A stretch of 64,000 bases of DNA, from NCBI GenBank assembly GCA_902625035.1, contig CACNZK010000003.1, positions 42,149 to 106,148 on the forward strand, written 5' to 3'. The notes below the pieces were generated by a model. It was not told the DNA's origin. It did no database searches and was given only the letters and a program-made list of their open reading frames with translations. This stretch comes from an uncultured Pelagibacteraceae bacterium (GTDB lineage: Bacteria; Pseudomonadota; Alphaproteobacteria; Pelagibacterales; Pelagibacteraceae). Position numbers and translations under genes: made by a program. Shown piece by piece: positions 1 to 8,881 of this stretch. Within the stretch, counting starts at the first letter, position 1. Each line of letters begins with the position of its first letter.

Positions 1-887
1 ATTGCAAAAAGATTTACAAAAAAATCAAAATTGAAACTAAAAAAAAGAAAAAAAATAGTTACTACTACAGCTAAATAAATTAGTAAATGAAGATCTTCAT
101 AGAAAAAATTAATGTTATTTTTTCTCAAAAAAATTAAATTATATGAAAAAAAAAGACTAAAAAAAGAAAAGAGCATCAACAATGAAAATATGATTATTTG
201 AGTATTTTCTTTAATTATTATCGATAATTCATTGACAGGTAAAAAACCACCAGATGAGATTATTGTTAAAGCCAAATTTAAGGAGTCAAATGTTCTTATT
301 GAAAAAATATTTAAGATTATAAATATTATAATTGTCAATGAAGAGTATAAAATAAAAATTTTAGCTGCTTGTTTTAAGATTTCTGAGCTATTAAAAGATA
401 TATAATTTGTTAAGGTTTTTTTAAAACTTTCATCATAGATATCTATTAAATAGATTATAGAGAATAAGAAATAAAGACCACCTATCCATTGAGTAGATGA
501 TCTCCAAATTACTAAGCTTTGATCAATAAGTTTTATGTTTTCAAAAATTGTAAAACCAGTGGATGTAAATCCTGATATAGCTTCAAAAAATGAATTTGAA
601 AAAGTTAAATTGTAAATACTGAAATAAAATGGAATTGATAAAACCAAAGGTATTAATAGATAACCCAAAAATATAGTTAAAATCTTCTGAAAAATATTTG
701 ATTTAACATCATATTTTCCAAATTTGAATAAAGCTATAAATAAAATAAATGATGTTACTAAAGTATAATAGTAAGTATGTAAATTTAGATATAAATTGAA
801 ATAGTAAGAGTAAAGAATATTAAAAAAAGAAAGTATTGAAACAATACCAAAAAAAAAACTTAAATATTTAATCTGTAATTTAAACAT
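1..887 (-). CDS. trkH: TrkH-family potassium uptake membrane subunit (C-terminus cut by window edge)
   Basis: Reading the minus strand from the ATG at 885-887 gives about 295 open residues that run off the left edge, so the C-terminus is missing. The protein is very hydrophobic with many membrane segments. Residues 102-113 read EAISGFTSTGFT and 128-137 WRSSTQWIGG, the first-pore-loop pattern of TrkH/KtrB potassium transporters; TIISSGGF at 208-215 looks like a second selectivity-filter loop. It starts 4 nt after the stop of trkA, its expected cytoplasmic NAD-binding partner, so the two are probably co-transcribed and form one inner-membrane K+ uptake system. The family call rests on these pore motifs and the trkA neighbour. 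Confidence 0.88.
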   Translation of the reverse strand, partial: MFKLQIKYLSFFFGIVSILSFFNILYSYYFNLYLNLHTYYYTLVTSFILFIALFKFGKYDVKSNIFQKILTIFLGYLLIPLVLSIPFYFSIYNLTFSNSFFEAISGFTSTGFTIFENIKLIDQSLVIWRSSTQWIGGLYFLFSIIYLIDIYDESFKKTLTNYISFNSSEILKQAAKIFILYSSLTIIIFIILNIFSIRTFDSLNLALTIISSGGFLPVNELSIIIKENTQIIIFSLLMLFSFFSLFFSYNLIFLRKNNINFFYEDLHLLIYLAVVVTIFFLFFSFNFDFFVNLFA

Positions 888-891
888 CTGA

Positions 892-2283
892 TTAAACAGA
901 GCTTAGTCTGAAAAGATTTTCTACAACTCCAACTGTTTCTTTTTTTACAATTAAAATAACCTGATCATCTTTTTTAAAAACAAAGTCAGATTTTGGGATA
1001 ATTACTTTTTTGTTTCTTAAAACAGCTCCAATTCTTATTTCCTCTGGCAAATTTGAATTCTTTAATTCTTTATTAATTAGTTCTGAAGACTCAATTATCT
1101 CTGCCTCTATTACCTCGTACTCACCATTAGATATTGTATAAGCGTTTTCAATTGTTCCCTTATGGATATGTTTTAAAATACTAGAAACTGTATTCATTCT
1201 AGGATCTATCAAATCATCAATTTTCAAAGATGATTGTAAAAGAGAATAGTTAGGCTTGTTTATTAAAGCCATTGTTCTTTTATCCTCAATATCTTTTTGG
1301 TCTTTAGCAAATTTTTCAACAAGAACACTAACCATTAAATTATCTTCATCATCATTAGTAAGTGCTAAAACAGTTTCTGCTTCATCTAAATTTGCTTCAG
1401 ATAAAACTTCCTCGTCTAATCCATTTCCATTTATTACAATTGTATTATTCAATTCATTTGCTAGATACTCAGATCGCAATTTATCTTTTTCCACAATCTT
1501 TACTCTCACTCCTTCTAATGTATCTTCAATATTTTTAGCAAGATTATAACCAATATTCCCCCCTCCAATAATCAAAATTTTTTTAGAAATTTTTTCGGAA
1601 TGACCAAATGCTTCTAAAGTTTCTGCCATTTGTGAAGAATTAATTATTGCATAAATTTTATCATTTTCTTTCACCTCATCAGTTTTCTTTGGAATAAAAG
1701 ATTTATCTTCTCTAATTATTGCAATTATATTTGCATCCAAGTTTGGAAATTTATTTGTTAATTCATTCAGTTTTAAACCAGTCAATTTACAATTATCTTT
1801 AATTAATATTTCTAAAAGCCTTATTTGATTCTCTGCAAATGGGACACTATCAAGAGCTCCTGGTGCCTCTAATTTTCTTTGAATTGATTTTGCAATTTCA
1901 ATTTCTGGAGAAATTATTACGTCAATCGGTAAATTTTCTTTATTATAAACTCGGGTAAATTTTGGATTCAAATAATCTTGTGATCTTATTCGAGCAATTT
2001 TTTTTGGAATATTAAAGACTGAGAATGCTATTTGGCAAATTAACATGTTAATTTCGTCATTTCTAGTAACTGCTATTATCATATCTGTTTCAGCCGCATT
2101 AGCTTTCTCAAGTATTGATGGATAAGTTGCTTTACCGACTATTGCTTTAACATCAAGTGAATCGTTAATTTTTTGTATATCTTCACTTGATTGGTCAATT
2201 ACAGTCACGGAGTGACCTTGTTCACTAAGAAGTTTAGCAATAGTAAAACCAACTCTTCCAGCGCCACAAATTATAATATTCAT
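892..2283 (-). CDS. trkA: Trk potassium transport regulatory subunit TrkA
   Basis: 463 residues, the usual length of full TrkA. It has two tandem RCK modules, each beginning with a Rossmann dinucleotide fold: IICGAGRVGFTIAKLL near residue 3 and ILIIGGGNIGYNLAKNI near residue 235, each followed by a TrkA-C type segment. It is a peripheral cytoplasmic protein that binds NAD(H)/nucleotide and gates TrkH. It begins 1 nt after the stop of ntrX and is followed by trkH, so ntrY-ntrX-trkA-trkH looks like one operon. The ntrYX-trkA linkage is common in alphaproteobacteria. Confidence 0.95.
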   Translation of the reverse strand: MNIIICGAGRVGFTIAKLLSEQGHSVTVIDQSSEDIQKINDSLDVKAIVGKATYPSILEKANAAETDMIIAVTRNDEINMLICQIAFSVFNIPKKIARIRSQDYLNPKFTRVYNKENLPIDVIISPEIEIAKSIQRKLEAPGALDSVPFAENQIRLLEILIKDNCKLTGLKLNELTNKFPNLDANIIAIIREDKSFIPKKTDEVKENDKIYAIINSSQMAETLEAFGHSEKISKKILIIGGGNIGYNLAKNIEDTLEGVRVKIVEKDKLRSEYLANELNNTIVINGNGLDEEVLSEANLDEAETVLALTNDDEDNLMVSVLVEKFAKDQKDIEDKRTMALINKPNYSLLQSSLKIDDLIDPRMNTVSSILKHIHKGTIENAYTISNGEYEVIEAEIIESSELINKELKNSNLPEEIRIGAVLRNKKVIIPKSDFVFKKDDQVILIVKKETVGVVENLFRLSSV

Positions 2284-2284
2284 T

Positions 2285-3640
2285 CTAATTAAATTCTTTT
2301 ATTCCAAGACCCTTCAATTTTCTATGCAGTGCACTTCTTTCCATACCAACAAAAGTAGCCGTTTTAGATATATTTCCATTAAATTTCTTTAATTGTATAG
2401 TTAAATACTCCTTTTCAAATTTTTCTCTAGCCTCTTTTAATGGAACCGATAGGTTATTATCACTCACTTTTTCAACGTTAGTGCCGCTTTTCAATGACTC
2501 TTTAATAATATTTGAGATTTTATCCTGAGTAGTTGGTTGAAGAATTGCAATTCTTTCAATTAAATTTCTTAGTTCTCTAACATTTCCATGCCATTCGTGG
2601 TTTAAAATATAACTATTATTTTCATCTATATCCAACATTTTGACATTATAACTTTCTGATATTTTTTTTGAGAAATATTTAATTAAATATGGAATATCTG
2701 AAATTCTTTTATTTAGAGGATCAACATTAATTTCAAAAACATTGAGTCGGTGAAATAAATCTTCTCTGAAATTTCCAAATTCAATTTCTTTTTTTAGATC
2801 TTTACTAGATGAACAAATTATTCTAACATCTACATTAATATCGTTATTTCCATTTACTCTTTTAAACTTTTGATCGGTAAGAACTCTTAAAATTTTTGAC
2901 TGAATATTTAGTGGGACTTCAGAAACTTGATCGACCAATAATGTTCCTTTATTTGCTTTTTCAAGAGCCCCATAGGATATTGATCCATCGTTTTTTTCTT
3001 CACCAAATAATTCTAGTTCATACTTATCGTTATCCAATAAAGCGCCATTAATTATAATAAAAGGATCACTTTTTCTTTTAGATTTTTTATGAATTTTTCT
3101 TGCGATTAATTCTTTTCCTGAACCAGAGGGCCCATTTATAAAAATTCTACTTTCAGTTAATGCTATTTTATCAATTTGTTCTCTTATATTTGAAATATTT
3201 TTACTATTACCAATTAAATCATAAGAAGAAAAAAGTTTATTTTCATATTCTTTATTTTGTGTTTTTAAACTTAAATTCTCTACAGCTCTATTAATAAAAT
3301 TTAATAATCTTGCTCTATCAAAAGGTTTTTCCACAAATTCAAAGGCACCGTGCTTTAAAGAATTTACGGCCATTTCTATATTAGCATGTCCAGATATCAT
3401 GATTACAGGAACATCGGTATTTTTTGATTTGATATGTGATAAAAGTTGGATCCCATCATTATCACCTTTATCTAACTTAACATCAAGAATAGCTACGTCA
3501 GGCATTTTTTTATCAATTTCGGTAAGTGCTTGATTATAATTTGCTGCCACTCTTGTTTTATAGCCTGCATCAATGATCAATTCATTCAAGATATTTCTTA
3601 TATCTGAATTATCATCAACAATTAAAATTTCTACACTCAT
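2285..3640 (-). CDS. ntrX: NtrX-type response regulator with degenerate sigma-54 AAA+ domain
   Basis: 451 residues: receiver domain (D9-D10, phosphoacceptor D53, K105), central AAA+ domain (Walker A GPSGSGKE at 170-177), and a C-terminal Fis-type helix-turn-helix (about 415-451). It answers the kinase NtrY, encoded just upstream with a 5-nt gap. Two departures are visible. The sigma-54-contacting GAFTGA loop is absent: after LFGEEK at 211-216 comes NDGSISYGALE. The Walker B motif reads LLVDQ, with Gln238 (codon CAA at 2927-2929) where the family normally has the catalytic Glu. The arginine-finger region FREDLFHRLNV is kept. I infer a DNA-binding regulator that does not remodel sigma-54 holoenzyme. 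Confidence 0.93.
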   Translation of the reverse strand: MSVEILIVDDNSDIRNILNELIIDAGYKTRVAANYNQALTEIDKKMPDVAILDVKLDKGDNDGIQLLSHIKSKNTDVPVIMISGHANIEMAVNSLKHGAFEFVEKPFDRARLLNFINRAVENLSLKTQNKEYENKLFSSYDLIGNSKNISNIREQIDKIALTESRIFINGPSGSGKELIARKIHKKSKRKSDPFIIINGALLDNDKYELELFGEEKNDGSISYGALEKANKGTLLVDQVSEVPLNIQSKILRVLTDQKFKRVNGNNDINVDVRIICSSSKDLKKEIEFGNFREDLFHRLNVFEINVDPLNKRISDIPYLIKYFSKKISESYNVKMLDIDENNSYILNHEWHGNVRELRNLIERIAILQPTTQDKISNIIKESLKSGTNVEKVSDNNLSVPLKEAREKFEKEYLTIQLKKFNGNISKTATFVGMERSALHRKLKGLGIKEFN

Positions 3641-3645
3641 TTTAT

Positions 3646-5424
3646 TTAATTAAATATAATTTCTACTTTTGCTCCGTTTTGGATTGAAATAAAATTTAAT
3701 TTTCCATTATGATCATTAATAATCTTATTTACTATTGAAAGTCCTAATCCTGTACCATTTTTTTTAGTTGTTACATAAGGGTTTAAGATTTCATTAACAT
3801 TATTTTCAAAAACTCCAAAACCTAATCCATTATCGATAATTATAATTGTTATTTGGTTATTTTTCTCAAAAATTTCAATAGTGATAATCTTATCAAAATC
3901 GCTTGAATTTTCCGCTTTTTGTTGAATACTTTCAATAGAATTTTTAATTAAATTAAAAATTACTCTATTCATTTGCTCTTTGTCACTACCTAATAAAATA
4001 TTTGATTTATTTGAAGTAAAATTCAATCTTATAGTTTTATCGATTTGAGATAGTAATTGTATATTTTCTTTTATTATTTTTACTAAATCATTATCCTTAA
4101 AAATAGGTTTTGGCATTCTTGCAAAATCGGAAAATTCATTAACTAAATTTTCAATCTGTTTAATCTGATTATTAATAATTTTTAAATTGTCTTCGAAATT
4201 ATCTTTTTCATTGGTATCTACTTTTTTAGAATATTTTTCTTTAATCCTATCAATAGTGAGTTGTATTGGGGTAAGTGGATTTTTAATTTCGTGAGCAAGT
4301 TTTCTTGCTAAGTTACCCCAGGCTTCATGTCTCTCGTTTATAATTAATTTTTCTTGCTGATTTTTTAACCTAATAATCATTGAATTAAAATTTTTATTTA
4401 ATCTTTCTAGATCTTTATCAGTTTTTATTTCAGGAACTTTTGTTGTTAGATCTCCATCACCTATTGCATTTGAAGCTGATATTAAATTATTAATTGATCT
4501 AAAAAATCTTGAAGAAAATTTAATAGCTATAGTTATTGAAACAAAGAGTAATAATGTAACAATTATTATATAGATTATTGCAAATGAAATTTTAATACCA
4601 GTGCTTCTATCCTCTACTGTATAATAAAAGTTAATTGCCTCTTGAGATTCAGTCAAATATTTTGAAATATTTTTGTCAAGATATTTTACTACATATAGAA
4701 ATCTATTTTCAAAAGCCTGAAGTCTTATAATAGCTGCAGAGATATTTTCAGGTGCATTGATAATTTTAAGTGGTCTATCATCATCTAGTACAAGTTTTAA
4801 AGCTCCATCTAAAGGGGGAGTATAATTAGATAAATCGTCAATATTTGAAAATAATAATTTTTTATTTTGATCAATTATATGTATTTCATCAATATCTCTT
4901 ATCAATTTTTGTGTTTTTAAAAACCTTGTATATTCTTTAACGTTATCATTTAGAAATTTTGCACTTTTATTTGTATCAAAAGCAATTAGTACAATATCAG
5001 ACTCGATTTTATTTCTAACTTGTTGAACATAACTCTTAGCAAGTTCATATGAATTATTTACAACAGTGGTTACTTTTTTATCAAAATATTTTTCTAATGC
5101 GAAAGAGAATAAAAAAAGAGAAAAAATTGATATTAAAATAGAGGGAATTAAAGTAAATAATGAAAAATAAGTAATGTATCTTTTATTAGATTTAAGACCG
5201 TCTTTATCTATATCGTTTTTAATTGATTTTTTTACTTCTAAAAAAATAAGTATAAATAATGATAAAAGTAATAAAATATTTAAAATTAATAAGTATTGTA
5301 AATTATTTTGATTTAACTCTATAAAACTTCGATCAATAAATGTTAAAAAAGTTAAAAAACCCAAAAATAGTGTGATACTAGATAGAAAGATTATGAATAT
5401 ATTTTTTTTCAAAAAATCAAGCAT
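3646..5424 (-). CDS. ntrY: NtrY-type membrane sensor histidine kinase
   Basis: 592 residues. Two N-terminal membrane segments, a further pair near residues 85-110 and 285-305 that bracket a periplasmic sensor region of roughly 170 residues, a HAMP linker, then the kinase core: H-box LAHEIKNPLTP with phosphoacceptor H378, N-box NRVIFNLIKNSIESI, and G-boxes DNGLGFG and GTGLGLSIV. The PAS domain usually found between HAMP and H-box in NtrY is not visible: HAMP runs almost directly into NERHEAWGNLARKLAHEIKN. First gene of ntrY-ntrX-trkA-trkH, divergent from ispDF across 26 nt. A TATAAT on the minus strand at 5433-5438 would start the mRNA almost at the ATG, but no good -35 is visible. Confidence 0.93.
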   Translation of the reverse strand: MLDFLKKNIFIIFLSSITLFLGFLTFLTFIDRSFIELNQNNLQYLLILNILLLLSLFILIFLEVKKSIKNDIDKDGLKSNKRYITYFSLFTLIPSILISIFSLFLFSFALEKYFDKKVTTVVNNSYELAKSYVQQVRNKIESDIVLIAFDTNKSAKFLNDNVKEYTRFLKTQKLIRDIDEIHIIDQNKKLLFSNIDDLSNYTPPLDGALKLVLDDDRPLKIINAPENISAAIIRLQAFENRFLYVVKYLDKNISKYLTESQEAINFYYTVEDRSTGIKISFAIIYIIIVTLLLFVSITIAIKFSSRFFRSINNLISASNAIGDGDLTTKVPEIKTDKDLERLNKNFNSMIIRLKNQQEKLIINERHEAWGNLARKLAHEIKNPLTPIQLTIDRIKEKYSKKVDTNEKDNFEDNLKIINNQIKQIENLVNEFSDFARMPKPIFKDNDLVKIIKENIQLLSQIDKTIRLNFTSNKSNILLGSDKEQMNRVIFNLIKNSIESIQQKAENSSDFDKIITIEIFEKNNQITIIIIDNGLGFGVFENNVNEILNPYVTTKKNGTGLGLSIVNKIINDHNGKLNFISIQNGAKVEIIFN

Positions 5425-5450
5425 AAATAAGAATTATAGCATTTAGAAGA

Positions 5451-6557
5451 ATGAACAACTATTTTGTAATATTGGCTGCTGGAAAAAGTAAGAGATTTCA
5501 TAAAAAAATATCTAAGCAATTTTATAATTATAGAAATAAAGAGATTATAGATCACTCCATTGAAAAATCTCTAGATTCAAAACTCTTCAAAAAAGTTTTA
5601 GTTGTTGCAAATAATTTACATCATTTTAAGAAAAAAAAATATTATAAAGATATTAGTATTATAAAAGGTGGTAAAGAGAGGTCAGACTCATCAAGAAATG
5701 CTCTCAAATATCTGAAAAAATACAAGCCAAAAAATATTCTTATACACGATGCAGCAAGACCAAATTTTACAATTAAACTACTTAACAATTTAATTAATAA
5801 TCTAAAAAAAAATAAGGCAGTAATTCCTTATATAAAATCAAAAGATACTATTAAATATAAAGTTAAAAATAACTTATTTAATTTGAATAGGGATAAAACT
5901 TTTTTCACACAAACTCCTCAAGCATTTAGATTTAAAGAATTATATGAACTTTCTATAAAACAAGAAAATAAAATAACTGATGAAGCAACACTTTTTATAG
6001 ATGGAGATTACAAAGTAAAATTTATTAAAGGAGAAAAACAAAATAATAAGATTACTTATCTTGATGATGTAAAAACTTCAAAAACATTTTTTGGCTTAGG
6101 ATTTGATATTCATAAATTAGTCAAGAATGAAAAGCTTTACCTTGGTGGAATTAGAATACCCTTTCATTCTGGACTGAAAGGTCACTCGGATGGTGATGTA
6201 ATTTTGCATGCAATTACAGATGCTATTTTAGGTGCAACAGTCCAAAAAGATATTGGAACATATTTTCCAAATACAAAAAAATTTAAAAATATAAGATCTT
6301 TTAAAATGTTAAAGCCAATTATAAAAAATCTTTATAAATCAAATTTTTCAATAAATAATTTAGATATAAATTTAATTTGTGAACAACCAAAAGTTTCTAA
6401 ATATCGAGAAAAAATAATCGACTCAATATCAAAAGTAACGAATTTAGATAAAGGTTTAATAAATTTAAAAGGTAAAACTGTTGAAAAACTTGGTCTGATT
6501 GGAAAAGAAAAAGCTATTGCATGTGAAGTTATAATTTCAATAACAAAATATGATTAA
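5451..6557 (+). CDS. ispDF: Bifunctional IspD/IspF enzyme of the MEP isoprenoid pathway
   Basis: 368 residues. The N-terminal IspD domain (about 1-213) carries the CTP-binding start VILAAGKSKRF (here FVILAAGKSKRF), IDHSIEKS and HDAARPN, typical of 2-C-methyl-D-erythritol 4-phosphate cytidylyltransferase. The C-terminal IspF domain (from about 215) has the metal-binding GFDIHKL, HSDGDVILHAITDAILGA, DIGTYFP and the closing KTVEKLGLIGKEKAIACE of MECDP synthase. The IspDF fusion is typical of alphaproteobacteria. It skips the IspE step between its two reactions. dxr, an earlier step of the pathway, is at 28358-29521. First gene of ispDF-pgpA-pncC; it overlaps pgpA by 8 nt. Confidence 0.97.
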   Translation: MNNYFVILAAGKSKRFHKKISKQFYNYRNKEIIDHSIEKSLDSKLFKKVLVVANNLHHFKKKKYYKDISIIKGGKERSDSSRNALKYLKKYKPKNILIHDAARPNFTIKLLNNLINNLKKNKAVIPYIKSKDTIKYKVKNNLFNLNRDKTFFTQTPQAFRFKELYELSIKQENKITDEATLFIDGDYKVKFIKGEKQNNKITYLDDVKTSKTFFGLGFDIHKLVKNEKLYLGGIRIPFHSGLKGHSDGDVILHAITDAILGATVQKDIGTYFPNTKKFKNIRSFKMLKPIIKNLYKSNFSINNLDINLICEQPKVSKYREKIIDSISKVTNLDKGLINLKGKTVEKLGLIGKEKAIACEVIISITKYD

Positions 6558-7053
6558 AACTATCAACACTTTATTTGTTACGATGTTTGGTTTAGGAAGA
6601 TTTCCAAAAATTCCAGGTACTTTTGGATCATTAGCAACGGTAATTATACTTTATCTTTTTTTTCATGTATTTAACTTGCCTTCAAACTTAATATTAATTT
6701 TCTTAATAATCATTTTCATTTTATCTTTTTCTGCTGTAGCAAATCATATTAAAGATAATGAAAATAAGGATCCTAAAGAAGTAATTATTGATGAATTTAT
6801 TGGTCAATCAATACCAATTTATCTTTATGAAATCTCACATGGTATAGAAAAATCATCAAATGAAGCATTAATTTTTTATGGTATATGCTTCATGTTATTC
6901 AGATTTTTTGATATTACAAAACCATTTCCTGTAAGTTTTTTTGATAAAAACTTCAAAAATAGTTTTGGTGTAATTATGGATGATGTTTGTGCTGGGTTTT
7001 ATGTTGTTTTATCTTTAATTTGTTTTATGGTTTTGAGTAGTTATTTTGTATAA
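6550..7053 (+). CDS. pgpA: Phosphatidylglycerophosphatase A
   Basis: 167 residues with several membrane segments. Family motifs are present: GLGRFPKIPGTFGSL at the N-terminus, VIIDEFIGQ around residue 77, and RFFDITKPFPVSFFDK followed by GVIMDDVCAGFY near the C-terminus. It removes the phosphate from phosphatidylglycerophosphate to give phosphatidylglycerol at the inner membrane. It overlaps ispDF by 8 nt, and its stop codon shares one base with the pncC start (TAATG), so translational coupling is likely. Confidence 0.93.
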   Translation: MIKTINTLFVTMFGLGRFPKIPGTFGSLATVIILYLFFHVFNLPSNLILIFLIIIFILSFSAVANHIKDNENKDPKEVIIDEFIGQSIPIYLYEISHGIEKSSNEALIFYGICFMLFRFFDITKPFPVSFFDKNFKNSFGVIMDDVCAGFYVVLSLICFMVLSSYFV

Positions 7054-7502
7054 TGAAATCAATAATCAAGCTATTAATTAGAAAAAAAATAAAAATATCA
7101 ACCGCTGAATCCTGCACTGGAGGATTATTAGCCAGTACTATCACTTCAATTAGTGGTGCATCAAAGATATTTAGTCTAGGTTTAGTCACCTACTCTAATC
7201 AAGCAAAAGTTAAAATTTTAAAAGTAAATAAAAATATTATTAAGAAATATGGTGCTGTGAGCCACGAGTGTTGTTACGCAATGGTTAATAATCTATCTAA
7301 AATGTCAAAAGCAAATATTAATATTTCAATTACTGGTATTGCGGGACCCGGTGGTGGGACCATAAAAAAACCTGTTGGGTTAGTTTACATTGGAGTTAAA
7401 AAAGGAAATAAAACTCAAATAATTAAGTGTTTATTTAAAAGCAAAAAAAGGAACTCAATACAAAAAGCTACTGTAAAAAAAGTCTTAAAGCTAATTTTTT
7501 GA
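7053..7502 (+). CDS. pncC: CinA C-terminal domain protein, nicotinamide-nucleotide amidase PncC
   Basis: 149 residues that match only the C-terminal half of CinA: ISTAESCTGGLLASTITSISG with the catalytic-type serine, GLVTYSNQAKVKIL, and ITGIAGPGGGTIKKPVGLVY. The N-terminal molybdopterin-binding-like (COG1058) domain of full CinA is absent, so the function should be NMN deamidation in NAD recycling. Last gene of ispDF-pgpA-pncC. Its last 12 nt overlap the end of the convergent gene at 7491-7949, leaving no room for a terminator. Confidence 0.92.
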   Translation: MKSIIKLLIRKKIKISTAESCTGGLLASTITSISGASKIFSLGLVTYSNQAKVKILKVNKNIIKKYGAVSHECCYAMVNNLSKMSKANINISITGIAGPGGGTIKKPVGLVYIGVKKGNKTQIIKCLFKSKKRNSIQKATVKKVLKLIF

Positions 7503-7949
7503 GCTATTATATAGCTGCTCCGCCCTTTTTTGAAAAGCATCAGCTATTTTTTCTAATCCAAATTGAAAAGAAACTACCATTAAGGAATTTAAGAATTTAT
7601 TTTTAATTTCAAAATCAATATCAAAAGTAATCTCGGTAATTCCATTCTTTTTATTAACAAAATTCCAATTATTTGATAAATGATTTAAAGGTCCCTCTAT
7701 ATTTTTGACAAATATTGAATCCTCTTTTCTATTGAAAACAACGTCACTTTTATATGTATCTTTAAATGGTCCTTTACCTATTGTTAAATCTGCAATTATT
7801 TTTGTTAAATCACCCTCATCTTTATTTTCATAAATTTTTGCGTCATAGCAAAATGGAACAAATTCTGGATATTTTTCAATATCCAAAACTAAATCAATTA
7901 AATCTTTTTTTTTACATTCAATTAATCTCTTAACTGAAGCTTTTGGCAT
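7491..7949 (-). CDS. COQ10/RatA-like START-domain protein
   Basis: 152 residues that match the SRPBCC/START family of COQ10 and RatA: N-terminal helix LVLDIEKYPEFVPFCYDAKI and the later NWNFVNKKNGITEITFDIDFEIK strand pattern that forms the helix-grip cavity. In alphaproteobacteria this gene next to lipA is usually annotated as coenzyme-Q-binding COQ10 homologue; RatA in E. coli was described as a ribosome-association toxin. A role in quinone handling fits a respiratory bacterium better, but sequence alone does not decide. The stop of lipA and this start share one base at 7949. Tail-to-tail overlap with pncC. Confidence 0.85.
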   Translation of the reverse strand: MPKASVKRLIECKKKDLIDLVLDIEKYPEFVPFCYDAKIYENKDEGDLTKIIADLTIGKGPFKDTYKSDVVFNRKEDSIFVKNIEGPLNHLSNNWNFVNKKNGITEITFDIDFEIKNKFLNSLMVVSFQFGLEKIADAFQKRAEQLYNSSKN

Positions 7950-8881
7950 TAATGATTATTTAATCTATTTTGTTGAAGTTTAGCAAAGTCTTCATCTGCA
8001 TGGTATGAAGATCTCGTCAGAGGAGATGAAGAAACTAATAGAAATCCTTTTGATTTAGCTATTAACTCTAACTCCTTGAATTCATCTGGATGGTAATATC
8101 TTTCAAGAGGATGATGTTTTACTGAAGGTTGAAGATACTGACCGATTGTAATAAAATCAACTTCTGCTGATCTTAAGTCATCCATTACTTGAATTATTTC
8201 ATCATGTTCTTCTCCAAGACCAACCATGATTCCAGATTTGGTAAAAACTTTACTATTATTTTTTTTTGCATTTTTTAGAAGATCTAGTGATGCAAAATAT
8301 CTAGCTCCAGGTCTAACTCTAAGGTAAAGTCTTGGGACAGTTTCGATGTTATGATTAAACACATCTAAATCAGCTTCAAGTAACTTTTTATATGCATCTC
8401 CTTTTCTTAAGAAATCTGGAGTAAGCACTTCTATTGTTGTATTGGGATTTTTCTTTCTTGTAGTTTCAACAACTTTTTTAAAATGATTTGAGCCGCCATC
8501 AGATAAATCATCTCTATCGACAGATGTAATGACTACGTGTCTTAAATTAAGTTTATTGACTGCATTAGCTATTTTAATATCCTCAAAAGGATCTAATTTT
8601 TCGGGTTTACCTGTTTTAACATCACAAAAAGAGCATGCTCTCGTGCACGTATCACCCATTATCATAAAAGTAGCATGTCTTTTGCTCCAACACTCTGTGA
8701 TATTCGGACAATTAGCTTCCTGGCATACTGTAACAAGATTACTTTTATTAACTACAGTTTTTGTAATAAAAAATTCTTTGCTGTTAGTTAACTTTGATCT
8801 AATCCAATCTGGTTTTTTTTTAATAGGATTAACAGGATTTTTTACTTTTTCAGGATGTCTAGGTTTAATTTTTTGTGTCAT
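7949..8881 (-). CDS. lipA: Lipoyl synthase (radical SAM)
   Basis: 310 residues. Two Fe-S cluster motifs are complete: auxiliary cluster cysteines C53, C58 and C64 (CX4CX5C) and radical-SAM cysteines C79, C83 and C86 (CX3CX2C). The C-terminal [10 protein letters not shown] supplies the family's conserved RSSY serine ligand. LipA inserts sulfur into octanoyl groups on 2-oxoacid dehydrogenase and GcvH carriers. The start overlaps the end of ftsB by 17 nt; no other ATG lies before the first cysteine motif, so this start is kept. In many alphaproteobacteria pdhABC and lpdA lie between ftsB and lipA; they are absent here. Confidence 0.97.
   Translation of the reverse strand: MTQKIKPRHPEKVKNPVNPIKKKPDWIRSKLTNSKEFFITKTVVNKSNLVTVCQEANCPNITECWSKRHATFMIMGDTCTRACSFCDVKTGKPEKLDPFEDIKIANAVNKLNLRHVVITSVDRDDLSDGGSNHFKKVVETTRKKNPNTTIEVLTPDFLRKGDAYKKLLEADLDVFNHNIETVPRLYLRVRPGARYFASLDLLKNAKKNNSKVFTKSGIMVGLGEEHDEIIQVMDDLRSAEVDFITIGQYLQPSVKHHPLERYYHPDEFKELELIAKSKGFLLVSSSPLTRSSYHADEDFAKLQQNRLNNH

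Noticed and set aside
1256..1549. 97-codon plus-strand ORF inside trkA
   Set aside because: Lies wholly antisense to trkA, has a Ser/Phe/Leu-rich shadow composition and no recognisable motif.
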